Assembly: GCA_905214175.1 (NCBI GenBank)
Contig: CAJMLD010000045.1
Coordinates: forward strand, 1-9,958
Length of the DNA stretch: 9,958 bases
Direction of reading: 5' to 3'
Origin: an uncultured bacterium
GTDB taxonomy: Bacteria > Actinomycetota > Coriobacteriia > Coriobacteriales > Atopobiaceae
Part shown: one piece after another, positions 1 through 5,824 of the stretch
Layout: every line of letters starts with the position of its first letter
Numbering within the stretch: position 1 is the stretch's first letter
The notes under the pieces: generated by a model
Databases searched by the model: none
What the model saw: the letters and a program-made list of their open reading frames with translations, nothing else
What the model was told of the DNA's origin: nothing
Made by a program: the position numbers and the translations under genes

Positions 1-521
1 CAGAAGTTGGACTCGGAGCCCATGGGGATCTGGGCGGCCACGGCGGGGGCGGAGAGGCGCTCCTTCATGGTGTCGATGGCGTGGAAGAAGTCGGCGCCCA
101 CGCGGTCGAACTTGTTGATGAAGGCGATGCGGGGGACGTTGTACTTGGCAGCCTGACGCCACACGGTCTCGGACTGGGGCTGAACGCCGGCAACGGCGTC
201 GAAGACAGCCACGGCGCCGTCGAGGACGCGCAGGCAGCGCTCGACCTCGGCCGTGAAGTCAACGTGGCCCGGGGTGTCGATGATCTGGATGACGTGATCC
301 TTCCAGAAGCACGTGGTGGCTGCGGAAGTGATGGTCACGCCGCGCTCCTGCTCCTGGACCATCCAGTCCATGGTGGCAGCACCGTCGTGAACCTCGCCGA
401 TCTTGTGGGTCTTGCCGGTGTAGTAGAGGATGCGCTCGGTAGTGGTGGTCTTACCGGCATCGATGTGGGCCATGATGCCGATGTTTCGCAGGTCTTCGAG
501 CTTATATTTCATCTGAGCCAT
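1..521 (-). CDS. fusA: Elongation factor G, N-terminal part (runs off window)
   Basis: Translational GTPase that drives tRNA-mRNA translocation on the ribosome in the cytoplasm. Only the first 173 residues, most of the G domain, are in the window; the family is about 700 residues long. Visible GTPase motifs are the P-loop AHIDAGKT (residues 18-25), the switch I segment EQERGVTIT (57-65), DTPGHVDF (82-89) and the guanine-specificity motif NKFD (136-139), where EF-G more often has NKMD. I chose the ATG at 521 ([13 protein letters not shown]). A GGGGGT stretch lies nine bases upstream; the in-frame ATG at 512 has no ribosome-binding sequence at a useful distance. The gene starts 17 bases after the rpsG stop, so it is the third cistron of the rpsL-rpsG-fusA (str) operon. 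The C-terminal domains II-V cannot be seen. Confidence 0.97.
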   Translation of the reverse strand, partial: MAQMKYKLEDLRNIGIMAHIDAGKTTTTERILYYTGKTHKIGEVHDGAATMDWMVQEQERGVTITSAATTCFWKDHVIQIIDTPGHVDFTAEVERCLRVLDGAVAVFDAVAGVQPQSETVWRQAAKYNVPRIAFINKFDRVGADFFHAIDTMKERLSAPAVAAQIPMGSESNF

Positions 522-538
522 ATGCAGCTACCCCCGGC

Positions 539-1009
539 CTAGAAGCGGTAGTGAGAGAACGCGCGGTTGGCCTCGGCCATCTTGTAGAGGTCCTCGCGAC
601 GCTTGACAGAGGCGCCAACGCCGTTGGCGGCGTCCATGATCTCGTTGGCGAGACGCTCGGCCATGGTCTTCTCCTTGCGGGCGCGCGAGAAGGTCACGAG
701 CCAGCGGATGGCGAGCGTGGTTGCACGACGGGAGTTGACCTCCATGGGCACCTGGTAGGTGGCGCCACCGACGCGCTTGGGCTTGACCTCGAGCGTAGGA
801 CGGATGTTGTCCATGGCCTTCTTGAAGACGGAGAGGGGATCCTCGCCGGTCTTCTCGGCTACCATGTTGAAGGCACCGTAGACGATGCGCTCCGCGGTGG
901 CCTTCTTGCCATCGAGAAGGACCTTGTTGATGAGCTGGGTCACGAGGCGGTTGTTGTAGACGGCGTCAGGCTGGACCTCACGACGCACTGCTGCTGCACG
1001 ACGCGGCAT
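539..1009 (-). CDS. rpsG: 30S ribosomal protein S7
   Basis: Primary 16S rRNA-binding protein that nucleates assembly of the head of the small ribosomal subunit and lies near the E-site tRNA. The product is 156 residues, the normal bacterial length. It starts [15 protein letters not shown] and has the conserved S7 blocks [43 protein letters not shown] and the C-terminal [19 protein letters not shown]. The ATG at 1009 is preceded by AGGGAG at 1018-1023, eight bases away, which fixes the start. It lies 45 bases after rpsL and 17 before fusA, and is probably co-transcribed with both. In E. coli S7 is the translational repressor of the str mRNA; no equivalent binding site was identified here. Nothing unusual was seen in the protein. 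Confidence 0.99.
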   Translation of the reverse strand: MPRRAAAVRREVQPDAVYNNRLVTQLINKVLLDGKKATAERIVYGAFNMVAEKTGEDPLSVFKKAMDNIRPTLEVKPKRVGGATYQVPMEVNSRRATTLAIRWLVTFSRARKEKTMAERLANEIMDAANGVGASVKRREDLYKMAEANRAFSHYRF

Positions 1010-1054
1010 GTTTGTATCTCCCTAGAACAGTTGGCTTGCGTTGCTTGTGATGGT

Positions 1055-1426
1055 TTACTTGCCGCGCTTGGCGCCGTAGCGGGAACGGGCCTTCTTGCGG
1101 TTCTGGACGGCAGCGCAGTCGTAGGCGCCACGAATGATCTTGTAACGGACACCAGGGAGGTCACGAACACGGCCGCCACGGATGAGCACGATGGAGTGCT
1201 CCTGGAGGTTGTGGCCCTCGCCGGGGATGTAGGCGGTGACCTCGATGCCGTTCACGAGGCGCACACGGGCAACCTTGCGGAGGGCGGAGTTAGGCTTCTT
1301 GGGCGTGGTGGTGAAGACGCGGGTGCAGACGCCACGCTTCTGGGGGTTGTGCTGGAGCGCGGCGTTCTTGGACTTGGCCTTGACGCTCACGCGGCTGTGG
1401 CGGACGAGCTGGTTAATGGTAGGCAA
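1055..1426 (-). CDS. rpsL: 30S ribosomal protein S12 (UUG start, Arg at position 88)
   Basis: Decoding-centre protein of the small subunit that controls translational accuracy and is the classical streptomycin-resistance determinant. The product is 123 residues, typical of bacteria. Conserved segments include [21 protein letters not shown] (around 31-51), [17 protein letters not shown] (62-78) and DLPGVRY (89-95), with Lys43, Asp89 and Pro91 present. Position 88, normally Lys in GGRVKDLPG, is Arg here (codon CGT). The initiation codon is TTG (1424-1426), not ATG. It is supported by AAGGAG at 1433-1438 with a six-base spacer and by the exact S12 N-terminus it gives (MPTINQLVR). First gene of the str operon, about 80 bases downstream of a strong-looking promoter at 1515-1543. 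Confidence 0.99.
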   Translation of the reverse strand: MPTINQLVRHSRVSVKAKSKNAALQHNPQKRGVCTRVFTTTPKKPNSALRKVARVRLVNGIEVTAYIPGEGHNLQEHSIVLIRGGRVRDLPGVRYKIIRGAYDCAAVQNRKKARSRYGAKRGK

Positions 1427-1432
1427 AGTTCT

Positions 1433-1438
1433 CTCCTT
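1433..1438 (-). promoter_or_regulatory. Ribosome-binding site of rpsL, fixing a UUG start
   Basis: AAGGAG on the minus strand, six bases upstream of the TTG at 1426. No ATG or GTG lies at a suitable distance in this frame, and TTG gives the canonical S12 N-terminus. Confidence 0.85.
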
Positions 1439-1455
1439 CTATACCTATCTACGTG

Positions 1456-1465
1456 CGTGTACACG
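1456..1465. repeat. 10-bp perfect palindrome in the rpsL leader
   Basis: CGTGTACACG is a perfect palindrome within the untranslated leader of the str operon, between the predicted transcription start and the rpsL ribosome-binding site. It is too compact for a stable RNA hairpin, so if it matters it may be a protein-binding site on DNA. The role is unknown and it may be chance. Confidence 0.3.
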
Positions 1466-1514
1466 AATCTTAAGGGCAGCGCAGCACCGTCGCCCTGGAT
1501 TGGCGCGAGGTGAT

Positions 1515-1543
1515 ACGTTACGCGCGCCCACCGCAGTTGTCAA
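1515..1543 (-). promoter_or_regulatory. Promoter of the rpsL-rpsG-fusA operon
   Basis: The minus strand shows a consensus -35 box TTGACA (1538-1543), a 17-base spacer and a -10 box TAACGT (1515-1520) that fits the relaxed TAnnnT pattern common in actinomycetes. Transcription would begin near 1508, giving a leader of roughly 80 bases. The promoter lies between the gldA terminator and rpsL, where the str operon needs one, because gldA is a separate unit. Confidence 0.7.
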
Positions 1544-1612
1544 AAAGCCACGGGACCGGGCGTATCCCTTCTTCACGCGATATACACGCAACTGCGCACA
1601 TGGGCACGAGAA

Positions 1613-1642
1613 GGGCGGGCGCCACACGCGTGGCACCCGCCC
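1613..1642 (-). terminator. Hairpin terminator after gldA
   Basis: A 13-bp inverted repeat (1613-1625 with 1630-1642) with one G-U pair and a four-base loop lies 35 bases after the gldA stop codon. On the minus strand it is followed by TTCTCGTG, so the U-tract is poor; termination may be inefficient or factor-assisted. It separates gldA from the str promoter. Confidence 0.7.
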
Positions 1643-1677
1643 GTTATCGTAAACGTCTTGTCGAACCAGCGGATGCG

Positions 1678-2787
1678 CTAGTCCTCCTCGTCATCCAGAC
1701 CAAGAACGGTCCTTCCGATGGCATCGGTTGCCACGATGGCGGCGTAGAGCTCGTCGGGCGTGACGTCACCGGCCAGGTTGTGGATCGTCTCGCCGGGAAC
1801 GCAGGCGTTCTTGGCGATGGTGCGAATCTCATCATCGGTGGTGACGCCAAGCTCGCTCAGCGTGACCGGCAGGCCAACCTCAAGGCAGAACTCCTGCACC
1901 TCGAGGAACTCCTCCTCGGTTGCACCCTCGAGCGTGAGCTGCACCAGGGTGCCAAAGGCCACGCAGTTACCGTGGGGCACGCTGTGCCCGCCCAGCGACG
2001 TGAGGCCGTTGTAGAAGGAGTGTGCAGCCGCGCAGTTGACGTTGTCGGCGCCGACGCCGGAAAGGTAGACGTTTGCCTCGATGATGGCGTCCAGGGCGGG
2101 CGTGACCACGTGCTTCTCGCACGCAGCGAGCGCTTGGGTGCCGTAGTCGCGCAGCGTCTGGTAGCAGAGCTTGGCAAGCGCCATGCCCGCGCGCGTGATG
2201 CCCGTGCCCTCAAGGCTGGAAGACTCGGTGCGGATGGACGCGCGGCCCTCGAAGTAGGTACCCAGCGCGTCGCCCATGCCCGCCACCAGGAAACGCACCG
2301 GGGCGTTGGCGATGACCTGGGAGTCCACCATGACGGCGTCGGGGTTGGTGGGATAGAAGAGGTACTTGTCAAAGCTCCCGTCATCGTTGTAGATGACCGA
2401 GAGGCCCGTGCAGGGTGCGTCGGTGGCAGCAACGGTGGGGATGATCACCACGTGCTTGCCGGTGTAGTACGCCGTGGCCTTTGCGGTGTCAACCGCAGAG
2501 CCGCCGCCCACGGCTACCACGGTATCGATGCTGTCCTCCTCGACGATGGCCTTCATCTTGGCAATCTCGCCCTTGCTCGAGATGCCGCCAAAGACCTCGT
2601 AGCGACGGTAGTCGTCCGCGTCGCCGAAGCTCTCCTCAAGCTGGTCGTGGCAGGCCTTATAGCCGCTCCTCGAGCACACGAAGAGCCAGCGCTTCCCCAT
2701 GTAGCCCATCTCGTCCTTGAACTTGAGCAGGGCACCCTTGCCCTGCACGTACTTCAGGGGCTCACGCATTGCACGCAATAGCTTCAT
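1678..2787 (-). CDS. gldA: Glycerol dehydrogenase (iron-containing alcohol dehydrogenase family)
   Basis: Cytoplasmic NAD-dependent enzyme that interconverts glycerol and dihydroxyacetone using a Zn2+ (or other divalent) ion. The product is 369 residues, close to the usual 365-370. The N-terminal Rossmann-like half contains the dinucleotide-binding motif GGGSAVDTAK (94-103) and TDAPCTGLSVIY (122-133). The C-terminal helical half holds the metal ligands Asp173 (AGMGDALGTYFE), His256 (CAAAHSFYNGLT) and His272 (VPHGNCVAFGT), the expected Asp-His-His set. I start at the ATG at 2787, which has GAAGGGA six bases upstream. A longer in-frame reading to 2892 runs back into the preceding terminator and has no family similarity. 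The gene has its own candidate promoter and terminator and looks monocistronic. A related polyol or hydroxyketone substrate cannot be excluded. Confidence 0.9.
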   Translation of the reverse strand: MKLLRAMREPLKYVQGKGALLKFKDEMGYMGKRWLFVCSRSGYKACHDQLEESFGDADDYRRYEVFGGISSKGEIAKMKAIVEEDSIDTVVAVGGGSAVDTAKATAYYTGKHVVIIPTVAATDAPCTGLSVIYNDDGSFDKYLFYPTNPDAVMVDSQVIANAPVRFLVAGMGDALGTYFEGRASIRTESSSLEGTGITRAGMALAKLCYQTLRDYGTQALAACEKHVVTPALDAIIEANVYLSGVGADNVNCAAAHSFYNGLTSLGGHSVPHGNCVAFGTLVQLTLEGATEEEFLEVQEFCLEVGLPVTLSELGVTTDDEIRTIAKNACVPGETIHNLAGDVTPDELYAAIVATDAIGRTVLGLDDEED

Positions 2788-2793
2788 GGTGGT

Positions 2794-2800
2794 TCCCTTC
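2794..2800 (-). promoter_or_regulatory. Ribosome-binding site of gldA
   Basis: GAAGGGA on the minus strand, six bases upstream of the ATG at 2787. It decides between this start and the longer in-frame reading. Confidence 0.75.
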
Positions 2801-2843
2801 TTGTTGTGCCGCCGCAGCCTTTTCCACAGCGCGCATTGTTGAC

Positions 2844-2873
2844 AGTATGCCCCTCTTGCCAGCCGGAGGTAAA
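2844..2873 (-). promoter_or_regulatory. Candidate gldA promoter
   Basis: TTTACC (2868-2873) and CATACT (2844-2849), each matching four of six consensus positions and separated by 18 bases, lie between the pump's terminator and gldA. The -35 box overlaps the T-rich tail of that terminator. A weak match, but gldA needs a promoter in this 90-base gap. Confidence 0.3.
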
Positions 2874-2876
2874 CAA

Positions 2877-2909
2877 GCCGCCACCGGGGCAAAAGCCCCT
2901 GGTGGCGGC
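2877..2909 (-). terminator. Rho-independent terminator after the metal-exporting ATPase
   Basis: A 14-bp GC-rich stem (2877-2890 with 2895-2909), one bulged base at 2900 and a TTTT loop start 31 bases after the ATPase stop codon. On the minus strand the stem is followed by TTGTTTAC. Strong stem, moderate U-tract. Confidence 0.85.
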
Positions 2910-2940
2910 AACGGTCGAAGCTTGGGACCAGCGACGCGAT

Positions 2941-4935
2941 TTAGCGCAGTACGCGCGTGGAGTTGAGGACGCAGAGCACCATGACGCCCACGTCGCCAAA
3001 GACGGCCAGCCACATGGGGGCGAGACCGACCACGGCCAGGCAGAGAATGGCAACCTTGACCGCAATCGCAAAGACGATGTTCTGACGGGCAATCCGGATG
3101 GTGCGGCGGGCGATGCGGATTGCCACGGCGATTTTGGAGGGCTTGTCATCCATGAGAACCACGTCGGCGGCCTCGATGGCGGCGTCCGACCCCATGGCGC
3201 CCATGGCAATTCCCACGTCCGCGCGGGCAAGGACCGGTGCATCGTTGATGCCGTCACCCACGAAGGCGAGCGCGGCGCCGCCCTCGCGCTCGGCAAGGAG
3301 GCGTTCTACCTGGTCGACCTTGCCCGCGGGGAGAAGCTCCGCGTGATACTCGTCAAGCTGGAGGTCGCTGGCCACACTTGCCGCGGCCGCCTTGCGATCC
3401 CCCGTGAGCATCACGCAGCGGCGGACGCCCTCGGCCTTGATGCCGGAAATCGCCTCGCGAGAGTCCTCCTTGATCTCGTCGGATATGTGGACATGGCCTG
3501 CGTACTCGCCATCCACGGCAACGTGCACCACGGTGCCGCCCGCGGTGTGACAGCCCTGCCATGTAGCGCCCACCTCGTCCATCAGGCGGTCGTTGCCCAC
3601 GGCAACGCGATGCCCATTGACCGTGGCCAGTACGCCAAGACCTGCCTCCTCGGAGACGTTCGTTACCGTGCAGCCATCGTTGTCGCTTGGATAGGCATCG
3701 CGGAGCGCGGCAGCGATGGGATGCGTGGAGTTCTGCTCAACGTGAGCAGCCAGGTGGAGGAGCTGCTCCTCGCTGAGTCTCGACGGGTGGACCGTGGTGA
3801 CCTTGAATACGCCCTTGGTGAGCGTGCCCGTCTTGTCGAAGACAACGATCTGCGTCTTAGCAAGGGCCTCCAGGTAGTTTGACCCCTTCACCAAGATGCC
3901 ATGCTTGGAGGCGCTGCCGATGCCGCCAAAGAATGCGAGGGGCACCGAGAGGACCAGAGCGCACGGACAGGAGACCACAAGGAAGGTGAGTGCGCGGAGG
4001 AGCCACTTGGCAAAGTTGGCACCAAAGTCGCCCGAGAAGAGCGGAGGGAGCACCGCCACCGCAATGGCCAGGTAGACCACGATTGGCGTATAGACCTTGG
4101 CAAAACGTTTGATGAACTTCTCGGAGTGGGACTTGTTCGAGCTGGCATTCTTGACCATGTCGATGATCTTGCTGGCCGTTGACTCGCCAAACGCCTTGGT
4201 CACGCGCAGGCGGAGCACGCCAGAGAGGTTCACGCACCCAGAGAATGCAGGGTCACCAGGATTCGCCGAACGCGGGACGGATTCACCAGTGATGGCGCGG
4301 GTATCGAGGCTCGACATGCCATCGATTACGGTACCGTCGAGTGGGACCTTCTCGCCAGGCCGCACAAGAATGACCTCCCCCACCTGCACGGTGTTGGGGT
4401 CAACCGTGGTCACCTCGCCGTTGCGCTCAACGTTTGCGGTGTCGGGGCGGATGTCGAGGAGCTCCTTGATCGAGCGCTTGGAGTTACCCTCGGCAATGCC
4501 CTCGAAGAGCTCGCCCACCTGGAAGAAGAGCATCACGAAGACGGCCTCGGCAAACTGGGGCTCACCCCCGGGCACAAAGCCAATGAGAAGCGCACCGATG
4601 GTAGCGATAGCCATAAGGAAGTCCTCGTCAAACGGGTGTCCGTGCGCCACGGACTCGGCGGCCTCGGCAATAACGCCGCCTCCCGCCACCACGTACGATG
4701 GCAGGTAGAGAAGAAGTTGCGCCCAGAGGGGCAGGCTCACCAGGCGCTCGATGACAACCGCTGCGACGAGAAGCGCGGCCGAGATGGCGATGCGTCGTTT
4801 GAGAACGGCGGGGTCCTCGTCATCATCGTCCTCCTCTTCGTCGTCTTCGAGTTCCTCTTCGTCGTCCGAACAGGCGGCACAAGCGGTCTTCTCGTCCTTC
4901 TCGTCTTCCTCGTGGTGGCAGCATGAGCAAGGCAT
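2941..4935 (-). CDS. zntA: Zn2+/Cd2+/Pb2+-exporting P1B-type ATPase
   Basis: Inner-membrane pump that uses ATP to expel soft divalent metals from the cytoplasm. The product is 664 residues. Motifs in order: TGES actuator (216-219), CPC metal site in TM6 (323-325), phosphorylation site DKTGT (367-371), HP nucleotide-domain motif (405-406), GDGIND hinge (560-565), Lys627 in TM7 and the DVG motif in TM8 (648-650). CPC plus Lys plus Asp-x-Gly is the P1B-2 (ZntA/CadA) signature, which argues against a copper pump. Predicted membrane segments lie near 45-62, 71-90, 105-122, 128-145, 284-300, 313-337, 617-636 and 640-657. No N-terminal HMA domain (GMTCxxC) is present. Instead residues 1-41 form a short tail with Cys3, Cys5, Cys6, His7, His8, Cys19 and Cys22, then an almost pure Asp/Glu run (24-41). 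The start at 4935 is supported by GGAGG at 4941-4945. An in-frame ATG at 5010 could give a leaderless, 25-residue longer form. Probably controlled by the upstream ArsR-type repressor. Confidence 0.93.
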   Translation of the reverse strand: MPCSCCHHEEDEKDEKTACAACSDDEEELEDDEEEDDDDEDPAVLKRRIAISAALLVAAVVIERLVSLPLWAQLLLYLPSYVVAGGGVIAEAAESVAHGHPFDEDFLMAIATIGALLIGFVPGGEPQFAEAVFVMLFFQVGELFEGIAEGNSKRSIKELLDIRPDTANVERNGEVTTVDPNTVQVGEVILVRPGEKVPLDGTVIDGMSSLDTRAITGESVPRSANPGDPAFSGCVNLSGVLRLRVTKAFGESTASKIIDMVKNASSNKSHSEKFIKRFAKVYTPIVVYLAIAVAVLPPLFSGDFGANFAKWLLRALTFLVVSCPCALVLSVPLAFFGGIGSASKHGILVKGSNYLEALAKTQIVVFDKTGTLTKGVFKVTTVHPSRLSEEQLLHLAAHVEQNSTHPIAAALRDAYPSDNDGCTVTNVSEEAGLGVLATVNGHRVAVGNDRLMDEVGATWQGCHTAGGTVVHVAVDGEYAGHVHISDEIKEDSREAISGIKAEGVRRCVMLTGDRKAAAASVASDLQLDEYHAELLPAGKVDQVERLLAEREGGAALAFVGDGINDAPVLARADVGIAMGAMGSDAAIEAADVVLMDDKPSKIAVAIRIARRTIRIARQNIVFAIAVKVAILCLAVVGLAPMWLAVFGDVGVMVLCVLNSTRVLR

Positions 4936-4940
4936 TGTTT

Positions 4941-4945
4941 CCTCC
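4941..4945 (-). promoter_or_regulatory. Ribosome-binding site of the metal ATPase
   Basis: GGAGG on the minus strand, five bases before the ATG at 4935. It favours this start over the in-frame ATG at 5010, which has no such sequence. Confidence 0.8.
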
Positions 4946-4989
4946 GTTGGTCCAGTCGTACGCCTTAGTCCCAAGCGCTCAATCTCCTG

Positions 4990-5017
4990 AATACATGAGC
5001 ACGTGTTCATATGAACA
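4990..5017. promoter_or_regulatory. Predicted ArsR/SmtB-type operator at the ATPase promoter
   Basis: ATGAGCACGTGTTCAT (4995-5010) is an imperfect palindrome with one mismatched pair. It matches the ATGAACA-n2-TGTTCAT core that I recall for SmtB/CzrA-family 12-2-12 operators. An overlapping perfect palindrome TGTTCATATGAACA (5004-5017) adds a further half-site. The block spans the end of the -10 box and the predicted transcription start, so a bound repressor would block RNA polymerase. The ArsR-family gene next door is the obvious binder; this is inference. Confidence 0.65.
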
Positions 5018-5043
5018 GTAACATGTTGACACGCTCTGGTCAA
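5015..5043 (-). promoter_or_regulatory. Promoter of the metal ATPase gene
   Basis: On the minus strand, TTGACC (5038-5043) matches five of six -35 positions. A 17-base spacer and TACTGT (5015-5020, TAnnnT type) follow. The predicted start is near 5008, inside the operator palindromes. The leader would be about 70 bases. Confidence 0.6.
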
Positions 5044-5120
5044 CGGCAGTATCCGCGTCAGGTTCGCGCTCACGGGATGCGGGGAGGGCCTCTACTCCAC
5101 GTTCAGACCTCATGCCAGAC

Positions 5121-5138
5121 GCAGCTCCCACGAGCTGC
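5121..5138. repeat. 7-bp perfect hairpin upstream of the ATPase promoter
   Basis: GCAGCTC (5121-5127) and GAGCTGC (5132-5138) pair perfectly around a four-base loop. There is no T-tract on either strand, so it is not a convincing intrinsic terminator. It sits next to the larger inverted repeat at 5143-5222. Apart from these repeats and the promoter/operator, I see nothing else in the 348-base gap 4936-5283. Confidence 0.5.
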
Positions 5139-5142
5139 TCGA

Positions 5143-5222
5143 AATTATTGCGCGTTATTTCCTACGATTAGTGCATCTAACCAGTTGGCTAATCTATCAC
5201 CAAGAAATATCGCGCAATGATT
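5143..5222. repeat. AT-rich 19-bp inverted repeat with nested inner repeat
   Basis: The arms 5143-5161 and 5204-5222 pair over 19 positions with one mismatch and one G-T pair. An inner perfect pair GATTAG (5166-5171) / CTAATC (5189-5194) is nested inside. The stretch is visibly richer in A and T than anything else in the window. It lies about 60 bases after the arsR stop and about 100 bases before the pump's -35 box. As RNA after arsR it would fold into a long stem, but no U-run follows. Possible roles are a 3′-end stabiliser or weak terminator for arsR, a remnant of a miniature transposable element, or a binding site. None is proven. Confidence 0.6.
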
Positions 5223-5283
5223 CAGGCCCAGACGTGAACGGAGTACGCAACGAGGTTCTGGCCCAAAGAACGCCAGGAACAAT

Positions 5284-5628
5284 CTACTCGTCGCTCGCGC
5301 GGATCGGTTCGGCTGCGTGCAGCAAGCCAACGGAGATGAGCGTGGTCACATGCTCATCTGCCAGGGAATAGATGACCCTGCGGCCATCGCGGCGGGCAGT
5401 CACCAGCCCCCGATCGCGCAGGAGCCGCAGCTGGTGGGATATGGCCGACTGAGAAACGGCGCAAATCTCCTCCAAGTCGGAGACGCTCTTCTCTCCCAGC
5501 GAGAGTGCGCCCAGGATGCGAAAGCGCGTCAAATCAGAAAGCGCGTCGAATATCTGCGTGGCGTCATACACCACATCGTCGTTCGAAAGGTACTCGTCGA
5601 GAAGGTCCCTCGAGCACGCCTCGTTCAT
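5284..5628 (-). CDS. ArsR/SmtB-family zinc-responsive repressor (α5-site type)
   Basis: Cytoplasmic dimeric winged-helix repressor predicted to release DNA when it binds zinc or a similar ion. The product is 114 residues, normal for the family. The fold is visible as FDALSDLTRFRILGAL (27-42), the recognition helix SQSAISHQLRLLRDRGL (59-75), the β-wing RRDGRRVIYSL (79-89) and a C-terminal α5 helix. The α5 ligand pattern Asp-x-His…His-x-x-Glu is complete: Asp91, His93, His104, Glu107. The α3 Cys pair of the ELCVCD motif (CadC/ArsR soft-metal site) is replaced by KSVSDL, which favours zinc or cobalt over cadmium, lead or arsenite. I start at the ATG at 5628 because GGAGG (5633-5637) precedes it. 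The longer frame to 5808 passes through the rpoC terminator. Its natural target is the adjacent P1B-2 ATPase. Confidence 0.93.
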   Translation of the reverse strand: MNEACSRDLLDEYLSNDDVVYDATQIFDALSDLTRFRILGALSLGEKSVSDLEEICAVSQSAISHQLRLLRDRGLVTARRDGRRVIYSLADEHVTTLISVGLLHAAEPIRASDE

Positions 5629-5632
5629 GGGT

Positions 5633-5637
5633 CCTCC
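5633..5637 (-). promoter_or_regulatory. Ribosome-binding site of the arsR-family gene
   Basis: GGAGG within a GGGGGAGGA run, four bases before the ATG at 5628. The spacer is short, but this is the only good match and it sets the start at MNEACSRDLL. Confidence 0.7.
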
Positions 5638-5673
5638 CCCACCATCGGCGTCAATACAAATCTCATCCAGGTC

Positions 5674-5679
5674 ATAGTA
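5674..5679 (-). promoter_or_regulatory. Candidate -10 box for the arsR-family gene
   Basis: TACTAT on the minus strand lies between the rpoC terminator and the repressor start. No convincing -35 box is present 16-18 bases upstream. Tentative: it is the best match in the stretch that must hold a promoter if the terminator is effective. Confidence 0.3.
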
Positions 5680-5749
5680 CTCGGTTGTCCGCGTGAGAAC
5701 CACGCAAGCGCCGGCACCCCTTGCCGCGTGCGTCCTCGCCACACAGGAA

Positions 5750-5778
5750 AAGGGCCCCGATGTTGCATCGGGGCCCTT
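5750..5778 (-). terminator. Strong rho-independent terminator after rpoC
   Basis: A 13-bp perfect stem (5750-5762 with 5766-5778) with a CAA loop on the minus strand runs into a TTTTCC tail, 46 bases after the rpoC stop. It closes the RNA polymerase operon and isolates the downstream zinc module from it. Confidence 0.92.
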
Positions 5779-5824
5779 CGTCAATCTGTCTCGGGGCAGA
5801 AATGCCACCTAGACCGTGAGAGAA

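Noticed and set aside
1470..1500. Possible hairpin in the str leader suggesting attenuation or an S7 site
   Set aside because: Only about five pairs form around a poorly paired interior, and no terminator alternative or known leader motif is visible.
2788..2892. Longer GldA starting at 2892
   Set aside because: It would start within the loop of the upstream terminator hairpin, and the added residues have no counterpart in glycerol dehydrogenases. The 2787 start has GAAGGGA at the right distance.
551..3882. Chain of long plus-strand open frames opposite rpsG, rpsL, gldA and the ATPase
   Set aside because: These are mirror frames of well-conserved minus-strand genes, with similar biased composition and no recognisable domains or start signals.
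4810..4870. Trinucleotide-like repeat (tcc/tcg/tct runs)
   Set aside because: It is the coding sequence of the pump's Asp/Glu run, not an independent repeat.
5221..5283. Weak inverted repeat GGCCCAGA…TCTGGCCC just after arsR as a terminator
   Set aside because: The arms contain a mismatch, the loop is long and no T-run follows.
5629..5808. Longer repressor starting at 5808
   Set aside because: The extra 60 codons run through the rpoC terminator hairpin, do not resemble ArsR N-termini, and the ATG at 5628 has a good ribosome-binding site.
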